This document shows positions 13,284-13,650 of a DNA stretch of 13,650 nucleotides, piece by piece. The notes beneath the pieces are model-generated. The model worked only from the letters and a program-made list of their open reading frames with translations, made no database searches and was not told where the DNA came from. The first letter of the stretch is position 1. The number at the start of each line of letters is the position of its first letter. A program made the position numbers and the translations under genes. The stretch comes from Ramlibacter sp. (lineage in GTDB: Bacteria; Pseudomonadota; Gammaproteobacteria; Burkholderiales; Burkholderiaceae): contig JACMQP010000220.1 in NCBI GenBank assembly GCA_014376915.1, positions 1 to 13,650 of the forward strand. The letters run 5' to 3'.

Positions 13284-13650
13284 CTAGGCGTCGTCCTTGG
13301 AACGCGAGGCGACCGCCCGCGCAATAAGCGCGTTCATGTCGGCGGCCCGCTCGGTGGTCCGGTCGAACAGGAAGTGCAGCGTCGGCACCGTGTGGATATG
13401 CAGCCGCTTGAACAGGCCGTTGCGCAGGAAGCCGGCGGCGGCATTCAATCCGACCTCGCACTCCGCCGCATCGCCCACCAGCACACTGAAGAACACCTTG
13501 GCGTGGGCGTAGTCCGGCGTCACCTCGACGGCCTGGATCGTGACCATGCCCAGCCGCGGATCCTTCAACTCGCGAATCAGCTCCGTCAGGTCCCGCTGGA
13601 TCTGATCGGCGACCTTGAAGGCGCGGTTCGGCGTGGTGCTTTTCTTCGGC
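13284..13650 (-). CDS. rbfA: Ribosome-binding factor A (5' end cut at the window edge)
   Basis: RbfA is a KH-type protein that binds the pre-30S subunit and helps 16S rRNA 5'-end maturation and cold adaptation. The visible sequence begins [20 protein letters not shown] and continues through [32 protein letters not shown], the [10 protein letters not shown] helix with its kink and VPTLHFLFD. The final base of the window (13650, G on the minus strand) is in the position of the last base of the start codon, so only two bases of the gene appear to be missing and the full protein would be about 122 residues, close to the usual size. An internal TTG at 13568 is in frame but starts too late. infB is expected just outside the window by analogy with other bacteria. 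Confidence 0.94.
   Translation of the reverse strand, partial: PKKSTTPNRAFKVADQIQRDLTELIRELKDPRLGMVTIQAVEVTPDYAHAKVFFSVLVGDAAECEVGLNAAAGFLRNGLFKRLHIHTVPTLHFLFDRTTERAADMNALIARAVASRSKDDA

Overview
This is a high-GC, gene-dense bacterial chromosome segment that looks like a betaproteobacterium of the order Burkholderiales, quite possibly Comamonadaceae or a close relative. This placement is inferred from the protein sequences (SmpB, RbfA, GuaA with its extra loop, RatA and RnfH) and from the gene order; no marker gene fixes the genus. I see no mobile element, RNA gene, CRISPR array or compositional island, and every gap is shorter than 300 bases. Most of the window is conserved housekeeping DNA, with one clear oddity.

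Layout from left to right. Bases 1-102 hold the end of an unidentified rightward gene. A leftward block follows, in transcription order: guaB, guaA (GMP branch of purine synthesis), a PaiB-type FMN-binding protein, a 77-residue single-pass membrane protein, a gene encoding a tRNA adenosine deaminase (TadA) fused in frame to a complete DhlA-like haloalkane dehalogenase, and ldcA (murein LD-carboxypeptidase). Junctions in this block are 1 to 34 nt gaps, a 4-nt overlap, or, before the fusion gene, either a 20-nt gap or a 4-nt overlap depending on its start codon. It therefore looks like one operon read from a TACAAT promoter just upstream of guaB. The divergent gene at 6620 encodes an exported DUF4124 protein.

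Next comes the classic ratA-rnfH pair (leftward), divergent from smpB (rightward). Candidate -10 boxes for the two directions face each other within about 30 bases. smpB converges, one base apart, on a second leftward operon: rbfA (5' end cut by the window edge), truB, typA, an EamA-family transporter, and an enoyl-CoA hydratase/3-hydroxyisobutyryl-CoA hydrolase-like enzyme. That operon joins ribosome maturation (RbfA), tRNA modification (TruB) and a ribosome-associated GTPase (TypA) to two metabolic or transport genes through gaps of 2 and 13 nt and ATGA overlaps.

The observation most worth following is the TadA-haloalkane dehalogenase fusion at 1053-2444. Both halves keep their expected catalytic residues, the dehalogenase half begins almost exactly where free-standing DhlA begins, and its cap lacks the stretch that carries the short direct repeats in DhlA. 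Secondary observations are a probable leaderless DUF4124 transcript, face-to-face ratA/smpB promoters, and very tight convergent gene ends with no room for terminators.
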